NCBI GenBank assembly: GCA_903822595.1
Contig: CAIJPS010000024.1
Span: 62,001 to 126,000 of the forward strand
Source of the DNA: an uncultured Chlorobiaceae bacterium
Lineage (GTDB): Bacteria > Bacteroidota > Chlorobiia > Chlorobiales > Chlorobiaceae
Direction: 5' to 3'
Length of the DNA: 64,000 nt
The notes beneath the pieces were generated by a model that made no database searches, was not told where the DNA came from, and saw only the letters and a list, made by a program, of their open reading frames with translations. The translations under genes and the position numbers were made by a program. Positions 1-6,729 of the stretch are shown here, piece by piece (the stretch's first letter is position 1; every line of letters starts with the position of its first letter).

Positions 1-100
1 AGATCGATGCTGCCGTGTCATCAAGGAGCTCAGGAATTCCAGCAAGCTTGGGTTTCGAAGACGCCGAACCCTGTTCCTTTTCCGATTGACGGTTCATCAT
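1..100 (-). CDS. Partial hypothetical protein, N-terminus only
   Basis: An open frame starts at a double ATG (98-100 and 95-97) on the minus strand and runs off the left edge after 33 codons. The visible N-terminus is hydrophilic, rich in Ser, Lys, Glu and Gln, and has no signal peptide. It begins 13 nt after the stop of the small membrane-anchored gene at 114-389, so the two probably form one operon. In other bacteria a gene of that kind is often followed by a small membrane 'holin superfamily III' protein, but nothing visible here proves this. Confidence 0.6.
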   Translation of the reverse strand, partial: MMNRQSEKEQGSASSKPKLAGIPELLDDTAASI

Positions 101-113
101 GTTATTGTGCTTG

Positions 114-389
114 TTATCGCCTCTTTTTTATGAAAAGTCCGAACAAGAGACCAGTGCCCAGTGAAACAAGTATCGACTGTTCCGGATTATTTCTGATATA
201 CATCCTCACTTTTTCAGTGCTTTTCTGGAGCCATTCATACGACTCACTCTCCCTGAAACAGGAGAGCGTTTCGGAAATGGTTTCACTGAGCTCTTTAAGC
301 TGATCCGGAATCGTGGTGTTTACCTGCGGCTCCTCTACCGGATCTGTCGGTTCAGTGCGGTGAATGGTAACCTTGACTTCCTGTTCCAT
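114..389 (-). CDS. Small C-terminally membrane-anchored protein (DUF883/ElaB-like)
   Basis: This is a 91-residue protein if translation starts at the ATG at 387-389; an in-frame extension to 467 is possible but has an unlikely N-terminus. Residues 1-70 are polar and probably helical. A C-terminal glycine-rich hydrophobic segment (SILVSLGTGLLFGLFI) is followed by KKRR. This layout of soluble helix, GxxxG-type membrane segment and basic tail matches the ElaB/YqjD/DUF883 group of inner-membrane-anchored proteins; the assignment is by architecture, not clear identity. It is followed 13 nt later by the partial gene at the window edge. Function unknown. Confidence 0.6.
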   Translation of the reverse strand: MEQEVKVTIHRTEPTDPVEEPQVNTTIPDQLKELSETISETLSCFRESESYEWLQKSTEKVRMYIRNNPEQSILVSLGTGLLFGLFIKKRR

Positions 390-488
390 AAGAGAGTGAA
401 AACCGGTTATTCGTTGCCATTGTAAGAGTCTGAATTCAAAAGAGTATGGAGGCAATATAAAAAACAATATGGTCTTTGTATGGCACTC

Positions 489-1271
489 TTACTGCAGAAG
501 TCTGCCTCCCTCAACATTAATAATCTGACCGGTGATATAGTCGCTTTCAAGAAGAAAGATTATGGTTCTGACAATATCAAGCGGATCACCAAGCCGCTGG
601 AGTGCTATTTTTTTGACCATCTCTGCCTCAGATTCCATCTCTTTGTCCGCATTCAGCGTGACCGTTCCCGGAGCGATAGAGTTGACGAGGATAACAGGAG
701 CAAACTCTTTGGCAAAGATTCTTGTCAGGTGTTGTATTCCGGCTTTGGAGACGGTATAGGGTGCAAAGTTTCGCCATACGAGGTCGGCAGAAATATCGGT
801 CATGGTAATGATGCGCGAAACAAAGAGCTGTTTTCGCATAATTCTTGCCGCTTCCTGCATCGTAAAAAATGTCCCCTTCAGATTGGTATCGACCAGACTG
901 TCCCACTCCTCTTCAGTAACGTCAGGCAGGGGAGTGCGGAAAAAATTCGAAGCGCTCGTGACAAGCAGGTCAAGACGGTCAAACTCTTTACGGAATGCCG
1001 TAAAAGCGTTTACGATATCCTGGTTTTTCGACATATCACACCGAACCATCTGTGATTCAGGACTTATCCAGCGAATTTTCTCAAGCGTCTCAGCCGCTCT
1101 CTTTTCCGACGCGTGCCAGGTAAAAAAAACCGTATACCCCTGCCCGGCCACAGAAAGCGCAATTTCACTTCCAAGCATACCCGAAGCACCAGTCATGAAG
1201 CATACTTTTTTGCCTGAAGGAGTCATCTCATACAACGTTTTAATTTCCCTGTCCACTCTGTTTTTCAACAT
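489..1271 (-). CDS. Short-chain dehydrogenase/reductase, pteridine-reductase-like
   Basis: A 260-residue SDR with a Rossmann fold. The nucleotide-binding motif TGASGMLG is at residues 27-34 and the active-site YTVSKAG gives Tyr172 and Lys176. The usual catalytic Ser is replaced by the ITMTD segment (Asp159), as in pteridine reductase PTR1 and E. coli FolM (dihydromonapterin reductase), so an NADPH-dependent dihydropterin reductase is the best guess. 'NSIAPGTV' and the C-terminal 'YITGQIINVEGG' are also typical of SDRs. It lies 35 nt after modC and may be co-transcribed with the molybdate genes, but a link to molybdopterin is only inference. Met16 (1226) is an alternative start. Confidence 0.8.
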   Translation of the reverse strand: MLKNRVDREIKTLYEMTPSGKKVCFMTGASGMLGSEIALSVAGQGYTVFFTWHASEKRAAETLEKIRWISPESQMVRCDMSKNQDIVNAFTAFRKEFDRLDLLVTSASNFFRTPLPDVTEEEWDSLVDTNLKGTFFTMQEAARIMRKQLFVSRIITMTDISADLVWRNFAPYTVSKAGIQHLTRIFAKEFAPVILVNSIAPGTVTLNADKEMESEAEMVKKIALQRLGDPLDIVRTIIFLLESDYITGQIINVEGGRLLQ

Positions 1272-1306
1272 GAATGGTGGATAAAAAGTTGACTGGTCAG
1301 GCCCGA

Positions 1307-2362
1307 TTATGCAAGCCTTCTGAATGACGAAGCCTTGATTGCTGCAAAAAGGGTTGAATGGATCGTAATATTCAGCTCCTCTGCGGCTGAACGGACAATT
1401 TCAGCAATAAGTTGTTCGCCATTGGCCGAAAGCACAATGCCTATTCTGCCGTCAGACTCAAAAATTTCTGTAACGGTGCAATCCAGAAGGTTTCGTGCGC
1501 TGATTGCTTCGGGATGCTTTTTGAAAAGAATGATTTCTCGTGACGAGAGCTCAAAAAGGGATTGTCTGGTTGGCTCTCCGTCTGAGATCAAGAGGGTATT
1601 GCAGCCCCAGGGATAGGCATATAATCCGTTGTTCTGAACCGGGTCGGCAAGATGAAGAAGATTGAGATAGCCTTTCTGGCTTTGTGCCATGCTGTTTCGT
1701 GCAAGCTGGTCGGGAGTGGTCGTTTCAGCCATGCGGCCGTTCTTGATCACAAGAATCCGGTCAACCATCAGTTGCATCTCAAGGATCGAGTGCGAAATAA
1801 ACAGGTAGGGTATTCCGAACTCTTCACTCACGCTTTTCAGGTAGGGAATGATCTGAAATCGCAGTGTGTCATCAAGAGCGGATAGCGGTTCATCCATCAA
1901 GAGCAGCCGGGGATTTGCAAGCACCGCACGGCCAAGAGCGACACGCTGTTTTTCACCGCCTGAAAGATTGTGCACTCCGCGCTGCAGGAGCGGTTGCAGT
2001 TTCAATATGGCAATCAGGGTTTCCGGCTTGATACGGCGGTTTTCCGTGTGGCACCTCCTGTAGCCGTAGAGCAGATTGGCCTTGACGGATAAGTGGGGAA
2101 AAAGCATTGCCTGCTGGAAAACAATGGCAATGCGACGTCGTTCAGGGGAGAGATTGACACCCTTTGCGGTGCTGAAGAGGCACTCGTCATTCAGATAAAT
2201 CTCACCTCTGTCCGGCTGAAGCAGTCCTGAAATGAGATGCACGAGTGTTGACTTGCCGCTTCCGGACTGGCCGAAAATCCCGATCCGTTCACCCGACACA
2301 TCGACCTTCACCTGCAGGAGGAAGCTGCCCTGTTTTTTTTCAGCATCAATTCGGAGGTTCAC
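1307..2362 (-). CDS. modC: Molybdate ABC transporter ATP-binding protein
   Basis: A 351-residue ATPase that energises molybdate import. It shows Walker A (GQSGSGKST, about 34-42), a Q-loop in 'IAIVFQQAMLFPHLSV', the signature NLSGGEKQRVALGRA, Walker B LLLMDEPLSALDD and a switch His in 'FISHS'. The C-terminal ~100 residues (from about 255) fit the MOP/TOBE oxyanion-binding domain typical of ModC. Its start overlaps the end of modB by 4 nt, indicating translational coupling. Length is normal for the family. Assignment rests on domain layout plus the modD-modA-modB neighbours. Confidence 0.93.
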   Translation of the reverse strand: MNLRIDAEKKQGSFLLQVKVDVSGERIGIFGQSGSGKSTLVHLISGLLQPDRGEIYLNDECLFSTAKGVNLSPERRRIAIVFQQAMLFPHLSVKANLLYGYRRCHTENRRIKPETLIAILKLQPLLQRGVHNLSGGEKQRVALGRAVLANPRLLLMDEPLSALDDTLRFQIIPYLKSVSEEFGIPYLFISHSILEMQLMVDRILVIKNGRMAETTTPDQLARNSMAQSQKGYLNLLHLADPVQNNGLYAYPWGCNTLLISDGEPTRQSLFELSSREIILFKKHPEAISARNLLDCTVTEIFESDGRIGIVLSANGEQLIAEIVRSAAEELNITIHSTLFAAIKASSFRRLA

Positions 2363-3045
2363 AATGCGCTCCTCCGGTCAAGTTTTTTGCCGAGCAGTTC
2401 ATGAACGATAAGCACAACGACCGAAATAATGACAGAGACCAGGCAGAGCGAGAGTGCCATGGTTACACTTGAGGGTGAACTGGCATAATCGTAGATGGCC
2501 AGTGGAATGGTTTGCGTGATACCGGGAATATTTCCTGCAACAATGATGGTTGCGCCAAATTCACCAAGGCTCCGGGCAAACATCAGCGAGGAACCGGCCA
2601 TTATTCCCCTCAGGGAGAGCGGAAGAATAATGGTTGCAAGGGTATCGTACCATGCTGCACCAAGGCTTCGGGATGCCTCGATAAGCTGCTGGTCGATGGA
2701 TTCCATACCAAGCCGGATTGAGCGCACCAGCAGGGGAAACCCGACGGTTGCTGATGCAATAACAGCCGCCTTCCAGGTGAAAATAATCGGGATGCCTGAT
2801 GCATCCAGCACTTTTCCGATCCAGCCGTTTTTGCCAAGCAGCAGAAGAAGAAAAAAACCGATCACCACCGGGGGGAGCGTGAGCGGAAGGTTGACAAGCA
2901 CTTCGAGCACAACTTTTCCTCTGAATTTTTTGAAGACGATCAGCCATGCAAGTGCAAAGCCGAAAGGCAGCGCAAGAGCAGTTGCCGTAAGCGCCACTTT
3001 AAGAGAGAGCCATATGGCGACAGCATCTTCAGGTGTCAACTTCAT
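2359..3045 (-). CDS. modB: Molybdate ABC transporter permease
   Basis: A 228-residue inner-membrane permease with about five hydrophobic segments. It carries the EAA-loop signature of binding-protein-dependent permeases around residues 140-165 ('EASRSLGAAWYDTLATIILP'), and 'ARSLGEFGATIIVAGNIPG' is a sequence typical of ModB/CysT permeases. It lies 37 nt downstream of modA and overlaps modC by 4 nt. It forms the channel for the oxyanion delivered by ModA. Confidence 0.94.
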   Translation of the reverse strand: MKLTPEDAVAIWLSLKVALTATALALPFGFALAWLIVFKKFRGKVVLEVLVNLPLTLPPVVIGFFLLLLLGKNGWIGKVLDASGIPIIFTWKAAVIASATVGFPLLVRSIRLGMESIDQQLIEASRSLGAAWYDTLATIILPLSLRGIMAGSSLMFARSLGEFGATIIVAGNIPGITQTIPLAIYDYASSPSSVTMALSLCLVSVIISVVVLIVHELLGKKLDRRSAL

Positions 3046-3082
3046 AACGTTTTAAGGGGATTGCTTTTTTTTCTGGTCATTC

Positions 3083-3832
3083 TTATTTGAGGATAAAACC
3101 GTATTTGCTGAGAACCGATTTTGCTTCAGCACCCTGCAGGAAGAGATAGAAGGCCTTTGCCTCCTCATTTTGTGCAGCTTTCACTGTCAATGCCATCGGG
3201 TAGGTCACTCTTGGATAAAGTTTTTGCGGCACCACAAAGAGCAGTTTTGCTTTTTGCGCCAGCATGGCATCGGTACGGTAGACAAATCCGCCATCAACTT
3301 CGCCAAGTTCGGCATACATGAGGCACTCCCTGACATCCTTGGCCATCACAAGCTTTCCTGCAAGCTGCTTGTCAATGCCTGCATTTGTAAAGGCGGTCAT
3401 GGCATACTCACCTGCTGGGACGCTTTTTGGGCTGCCAATGGCAATCTTGTCGAGCTTCAACAGGTTGTTCATCGAAGCTGCTTTTTTTGTGGTAGTTCCG
3501 GCAAAAACCAGCGAGTTATAAGCAAACGTCTTTACGTTGGCACCCTCCACAAGATTTTTCTCCTTCAGATAATCCATCCACTGATTGTTTGCGGCAATAA
3601 AGAGGTCAACTGGTGCGCCGTTTTCAATCTGGCCGGCAAGTGTACCCGACGGACCGAAATTTTTAATAAAAACCGTTGCAGGATTTTTTGCATGGTAACT
3701 CGTACTCAGTTCATTGATAACCTCTTTCAGGCTTGCAGCAACAGAGAGGTTCAGCTCCCCGGCCATTGCAGGAGCTGTAATGGTGAGGAGTACAAAAGAG
3801 AGTAGAGCGATGCGCCTCAATAATCGTATCAT
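3083..3832 (-). CDS. modA: Molybdate-binding periplasmic protein
   Basis: The start at 3832 gives 249 residues. Residues 1-27 form a clear Sec signal peptide (MIRLLRR, a hydrophobic core, then APAMA-GE). A longer frame to 4084 exists but overlaps modD and would bury the signal peptide. The mature part begins 'LNLSVAASLKEVINEL', contains 'NFGPSGTLAGQIENGAPVDLFIAA' split across two lobes, and ends in a typical ModA C-terminus. Ser and Tyr residues in 'AASL', 'GPSGT' and 'VYRTDA' are where the family binds molybdate or tungstate. It lies 13 nt after modD in the operon modD-modA-modB-modC. Confidence 0.93.
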   Translation of the reverse strand: MIRLLRRIALLSFVLLTITAPAMAGELNLSVAASLKEVINELSTSYHAKNPATVFIKNFGPSGTLAGQIENGAPVDLFIAANNQWMDYLKEKNLVEGANVKTFAYNSLVFAGTTTKKAASMNNLLKLDKIAIGSPKSVPAGEYAMTAFTNAGIDKQLAGKLVMAKDVRECLMYAELGEVDGGFVYRTDAMLAQKAKLLFVVPQKLYPRVTYPMALTVKAAQNEEAKAFYLFLQGAEAKSVLSKYGFILK

Positions 3833-3845
3833 GATTATGGATGTT

Positions 3846-4700
3846 TTATGGTTGTGAGGAATGGATTGAAACTGCGATATCCGAAGGCTTGCCGAAATAG
3901 ACTGACGAAAGGACAAGCATGTCAACCCCGGTTTCAGCATAAGCCGACGCATTTTTCTCATTGATGCCTCCTGCGGCTGAAATGGTAATGCCCGGTGACT
4001 CTTCGCGGATTTGCTGAACAAGCAGTGAAAGCGCTTCAGGTCGAAGTTTGTCAATCTGAACCACATCAACGCCAGCCGCAGCAATGTTCAGGGCATCTTC
4101 AGCGCTTTCAGCCTCAACAATGATCTTCTGTTCAGGCACTTCCGCTTTCAATGCGGCAATAGTTTGCAGAAAACCCTTAAGTCCGCCGCAGAATGCGGTA
4201 TGCTGCCGGAAAACAAGCACTGATTCCGACAGACCGAGCCGATGGGGAAGCGCGCCACCAGCAAGGATAGCCTTGATTGCAACCTTTTTTGTTCCTGGAA
4301 ACGATTTGCGGGTTGTGACGATGCAAAGGGCGGGATTGACCTCTTTTGCCAGATTAACGATGTTCCTCGTACGAGTGGCAATACCCGATGCGTACTCCAG
4401 CAGGTTCAGGGCTACTTTCCATCCCGCATGAAGGCTGCCCGCAGTTCCTTTCGCTGAAAGGATGGTAGCATTCCGGTTAACCGTTGTCCCGCTTGGCAGA
4501 AAAAAGCTCACAGATGCTCCACATTGTTCCAGAACGCGCGCAGCCTCCTCAGTACAGCAGAGTGTCGTTGCTTCACGGCTTGTAAAGGTTATTTCTCCCT
4601 CCTGAGTGCCAATGCCGAGCAGTAAGGTTGTCAGATCGCCGTAAGGCATATCCTCTTCGATAAACCGATTGATCTCGCTGTCTGGTAGTTGATAAAGCAT
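3846..4700 (-). CDS. modD: ModD, NadC-like protein of molybdate operons
   Basis: A 284-residue protein of the nicotinate-nucleotide pyrophosphorylase fold (type II phosphoribosyltransferase). Typical NadC/ModD elements are 'EDMPYGDLTT' near the N-terminus, 'NLLEYASGIATRTR', 'TTRKSFPGTKKVAIKAILAG' and 'ISAAGGINEKNASAYAETGV'. ModD paralogues sit in molybdate transport operons and their exact reaction is not firmly established; true NadC makes nicotinate mononucleotide. Context (first gene before modABC, next to a ModE-like operator) favours ModD over NadC. Confidence 0.85.
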   Translation of the reverse strand: MLYQLPDSEINRFIEEDMPYGDLTTLLLGIGTQEGEITFTSREATTLCCTEEAARVLEQCGASVSFFLPSGTTVNRNATILSAKGTAGSLHAGWKVALNLLEYASGIATRTRNIVNLAKEVNPALCIVTTRKSFPGTKKVAIKAILAGGALPHRLGLSESVLVFRQHTAFCGGLKGFLQTIAALKAEVPEQKIIVEAESAEDALNIAAAGVDVVQIDKLRPEALSLLVQQIREESPGITISAAGGINEKNASAYAETGVDMLVLSSVYFGKPSDIAVSIHSSQP

Positions 4701-4717
4701 AATTTATCTGTTTTGAT

Positions 4718-4741
4718 CGTTATAGCATAAACTATATATCG
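4718..4741 (-). promoter_or_regulatory. ModE-box-like palindrome upstream of modD
   Basis: The 24-bp site reads CGTTATA, a 10-nt spacer, then TATATCG. The half-sites are inverted repeats with one mismatch. The 7-10-7 layout and CG(T/A)TATA half-site match the ModE operator of E. coli modABCD as I remember it. It lies 17 nt upstream of the modD ATG, where a repressor would block transcription. No modE gene is present in this window, so the regulator would have to be encoded elsewhere. Confidence 0.6.
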
Positions 4742-4857
4742 GGTTCTAAAAAAAAGAGCTCAATTTTTCGAACCCCTGAAACTCTGATCGGTACAAGCGG
4801 AGCAGAGATGCATAGCCACTTTTTTTTGTTATCGCAGACCTCCTCTTGAATGTGCTA

Positions 4858-4897
4858 AAATTAATAAGATTTTTCACATAAAAAACCTTATTAATTT
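4858..4897. repeat. AT-rich 11-bp perfect inverted repeat
   Basis: AAATTAATAAG (4858-4868) and CTTATTAATTT (4887-4897) are perfect inverted arms around an 18-nt spacer. They lie in the 244-nt gap between the AraC-family gene and modD. The element could be a regulator site for one of the flanking genes or a weak terminator for the liv/araC operon. No strong T-run follows on the minus strand, so a standard terminator is doubtful. The rest of the gap (4742-4857 and 4898-4944) shows nothing I recognise. Confidence 0.5.
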
Positions 4898-4944
4898 AGT
4901 GGCATGGTCTCTTCTCTATCAGTTCCAGTATGGCGGACAAGGCG

Positions 4945-6006
4945 TTAGTTCTTCTTCCTCAAACTGCCTGGCGAATAGCCGAATTGTTTTCCGAAAGCAG
5001 TGATGAAGTGATTGACATGCGAGTATCCAAGATTTTTGGCGATAGTTTTCATCGGAATATCGGTTTGTTTCAGCGCCGCATGTGCTTCGACCAGTCGCAC
5101 TTCTGAGATATAGCTGAAAAGCGATTTTCCGTAGAGCTCCGTAAACCCCTCTTTAAGCTTTCGTACCGGTAACTCATACGTTGCGGCCAGTTCGTTCAGT
5201 GAGGGAACCTTTCCTTCAAGTTGAAGAAGATCATCATGCATCTGATGTATCCGGCTTTGAATGTTTAACTCAGGCATCTGTTTTTCGGATGCCCCGGCAA
5301 AATATTGAGAGAGTGCACAGAGGTAGTCAAGTACTTTTGCCTGGATATGCAGTTTGGCGATATGCCCGGTCAGATGATCAGATATACTTGAATGGAGCAA
5401 CGCGTTAACATGTTGTGGTACCTTGTTGACGGATATTGATGATATCGACGGAATTCGCAATCCACTCAGGAGTGAACGCGCATACCTTTCCCCAAGAAGT
5501 TGATTCAATACCGAGTCGCTGATAATAAGGGTTGTCATTTCAATATCCTCGCTTGCATCAAGCCGCACGACGCTGTTGCGGAGAGCAATATGCTCAAACA
5601 GACAATTGTTTTGTCCGAAGATAAAATCCATTCCACGACCCTGATCCAAAAGAACGACACGCCCTTTCCGTGTTGACTGAACACACAGCACAGGCTCACA
5701 GAAATGCTCTTCAATTGTCGCGACAGGTAACAGATTCCCTGATACCTCTGGTTTAAAGTGTACAATGCCTCGCCGGATGACCATGTTCAATGGCAAGTGA
5801 ATTGACTGGAACCACCCTTGTCCTATCTCTTCAGGCATTTGGTGTCTTGACGGAGGCATATCCTGCTCTGAATAGTCAAATGCCATACAGGAGTTTTGAT
5901 GATGACTGCTCCAACTGAATCTGCTACTCGCTATCGTCGATTTCATGGTACTTGACAGAAGACCCTTGTTGTTGGAAAAAGAGGCTTTTTCGGAGTCGAA
6001 AAACAT
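4945..6006 (-). CDS. AraC-family transcriptional regulator (PchR-like)
   Basis: Up to 353 residues. The C-terminal ~100 residues are an AraC/XylS double helix-turn-helix, with 'LNELAATYELPVRKLKEGFTELYGKSLFSYISEVRL' split over HTH1 and 'IAKNLGYSHVNHFITAFGKQFGYSPGSLR' over HTH2. The N-terminal ~230 residues resemble the effector domain of PchR-type regulators but show no specific ligand motif. It starts only 6 nt after livF on the same strand, so it may belong to the liv operon. Alternative starts at 5946 and further in cannot be excluded because no clear ribosome-binding site precedes 6006. Confidence 0.85.
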   Translation of the reverse strand: MFFDSEKASFSNNKGLLSSTMKSTIASSRFSWSSHHQNSCMAFDYSEQDMPPSRHQMPEEIGQGWFQSIHLPLNMVIRRGIVHFKPEVSGNLLPVATIEEHFCEPVLCVQSTRKGRVVLLDQGRGMDFIFGQNNCLFEHIALRNSVVRLDASEDIEMTTLIISDSVLNQLLGERYARSLLSGLRIPSISSISVNKVPQHVNALLHSSISDHLTGHIAKLHIQAKVLDYLCALSQYFAGASEKQMPELNIQSRIHQMHDDLLQLEGKVPSLNELAATYELPVRKLKEGFTELYGKSLFSYISEVRLVEAHAALKQTDIPMKTIAKNLGYSHVNHFITAFGKQFGYSPGSLRKKN

Positions 6007-6012
6007 GGAGTG

Positions 6013-6729
6013 TCAGCCGAGGTACGCCGCCATCACCGCTGGATTCTTTGCGAGAGCGGCACTGGCACCCTCCAGCACGACGCTGCCACGCTCAATAATA
6101 TAAGCGCGGTCGGAGACAGCCAGGGCGCTGTTGGCAAACTGTTCGGAAAGCAGAATGGTCATTCCGGCAGTGCGTAATGAAGAGATGGCTTTGAACACCT
6201 CCTTGACCAGCATGGGCGCCAGACCCATCGAAGGCTCATCCAAAACCACAAGGCGTGGCCGGGCCATAAGGACACGGCCGATTGCCAGCATCTGTTGTTC
6301 CCCTCCCGAAAGGCTTCCTGCCTGCTGTGACCGGCGTTCGCCAAGTCTCGGAAACATTTCGTAGAGGTGCTGGAGGTCGCCGGAGGCCGCCCGGCGAAAC
6401 CGTCCGAAAGATGGAAGGCGTGGATAAGCACCAAGCAACAGATTTTCCTCAACCGAGAGAGGAACGAACACATGTCGTCCCTCGGGACAAAGAGAGATGC
6501 CTCGTCTGGCCACCTCGCTGGCAGGAAGAGCGCTGATGTTTTCTCCGCAAAAAAACACGCTTCCTCTCCGGGGAACGATAAGTCCGCACAGGGATTTCAC
6601 CAACGTGCTTTTGCCTGCACCGTTTGCTCCAACCAGCGCGACGCACGAGCCTTCGGCTACCTCTATTGAAATTCCTCGCACAGCATCGTCGCCGCTATAT
6701 CCCGCGCACAGGTTTTCCACTTTCAGCAT
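6013..6729 (-). CDS. livF: Branched-chain amino acid-type ABC transporter ATPase (LivF)
   Basis: A 238-residue ATPase with Walker A GANGAGKST, a Q-loop region 'ISLCPEGRHVFVPLSVEENL' typical of LivF, the signature SLSGGEQQMLAIGRVLMARP, and Walker B LVVLDEPSMGLAP. Its start overlaps the end of the fused livM-livG gene by 7 nt. With LivG it energises uptake by the HAAT family (branched-chain amino acids, urea or amides). Sequence alone does not fix the substrate. Confidence 0.92.
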   Translation of the reverse strand: MLKVENLCAGYSGDDAVRGISIEVAEGSCVALVGANGAGKSTLVKSLCGLIVPRRGSVFFCGENISALPASEVARRGISLCPEGRHVFVPLSVEENLLLGAYPRLPSFGRFRRAASGDLQHLYEMFPRLGERRSQQAGSLSGGEQQMLAIGRVLMARPRLVVLDEPSMGLAPMLVKEVFKAISSLRTAGMTILLSEQFANSALAVSDRAYIIERGSVVLEGASAALAKNPAVMAAYLG

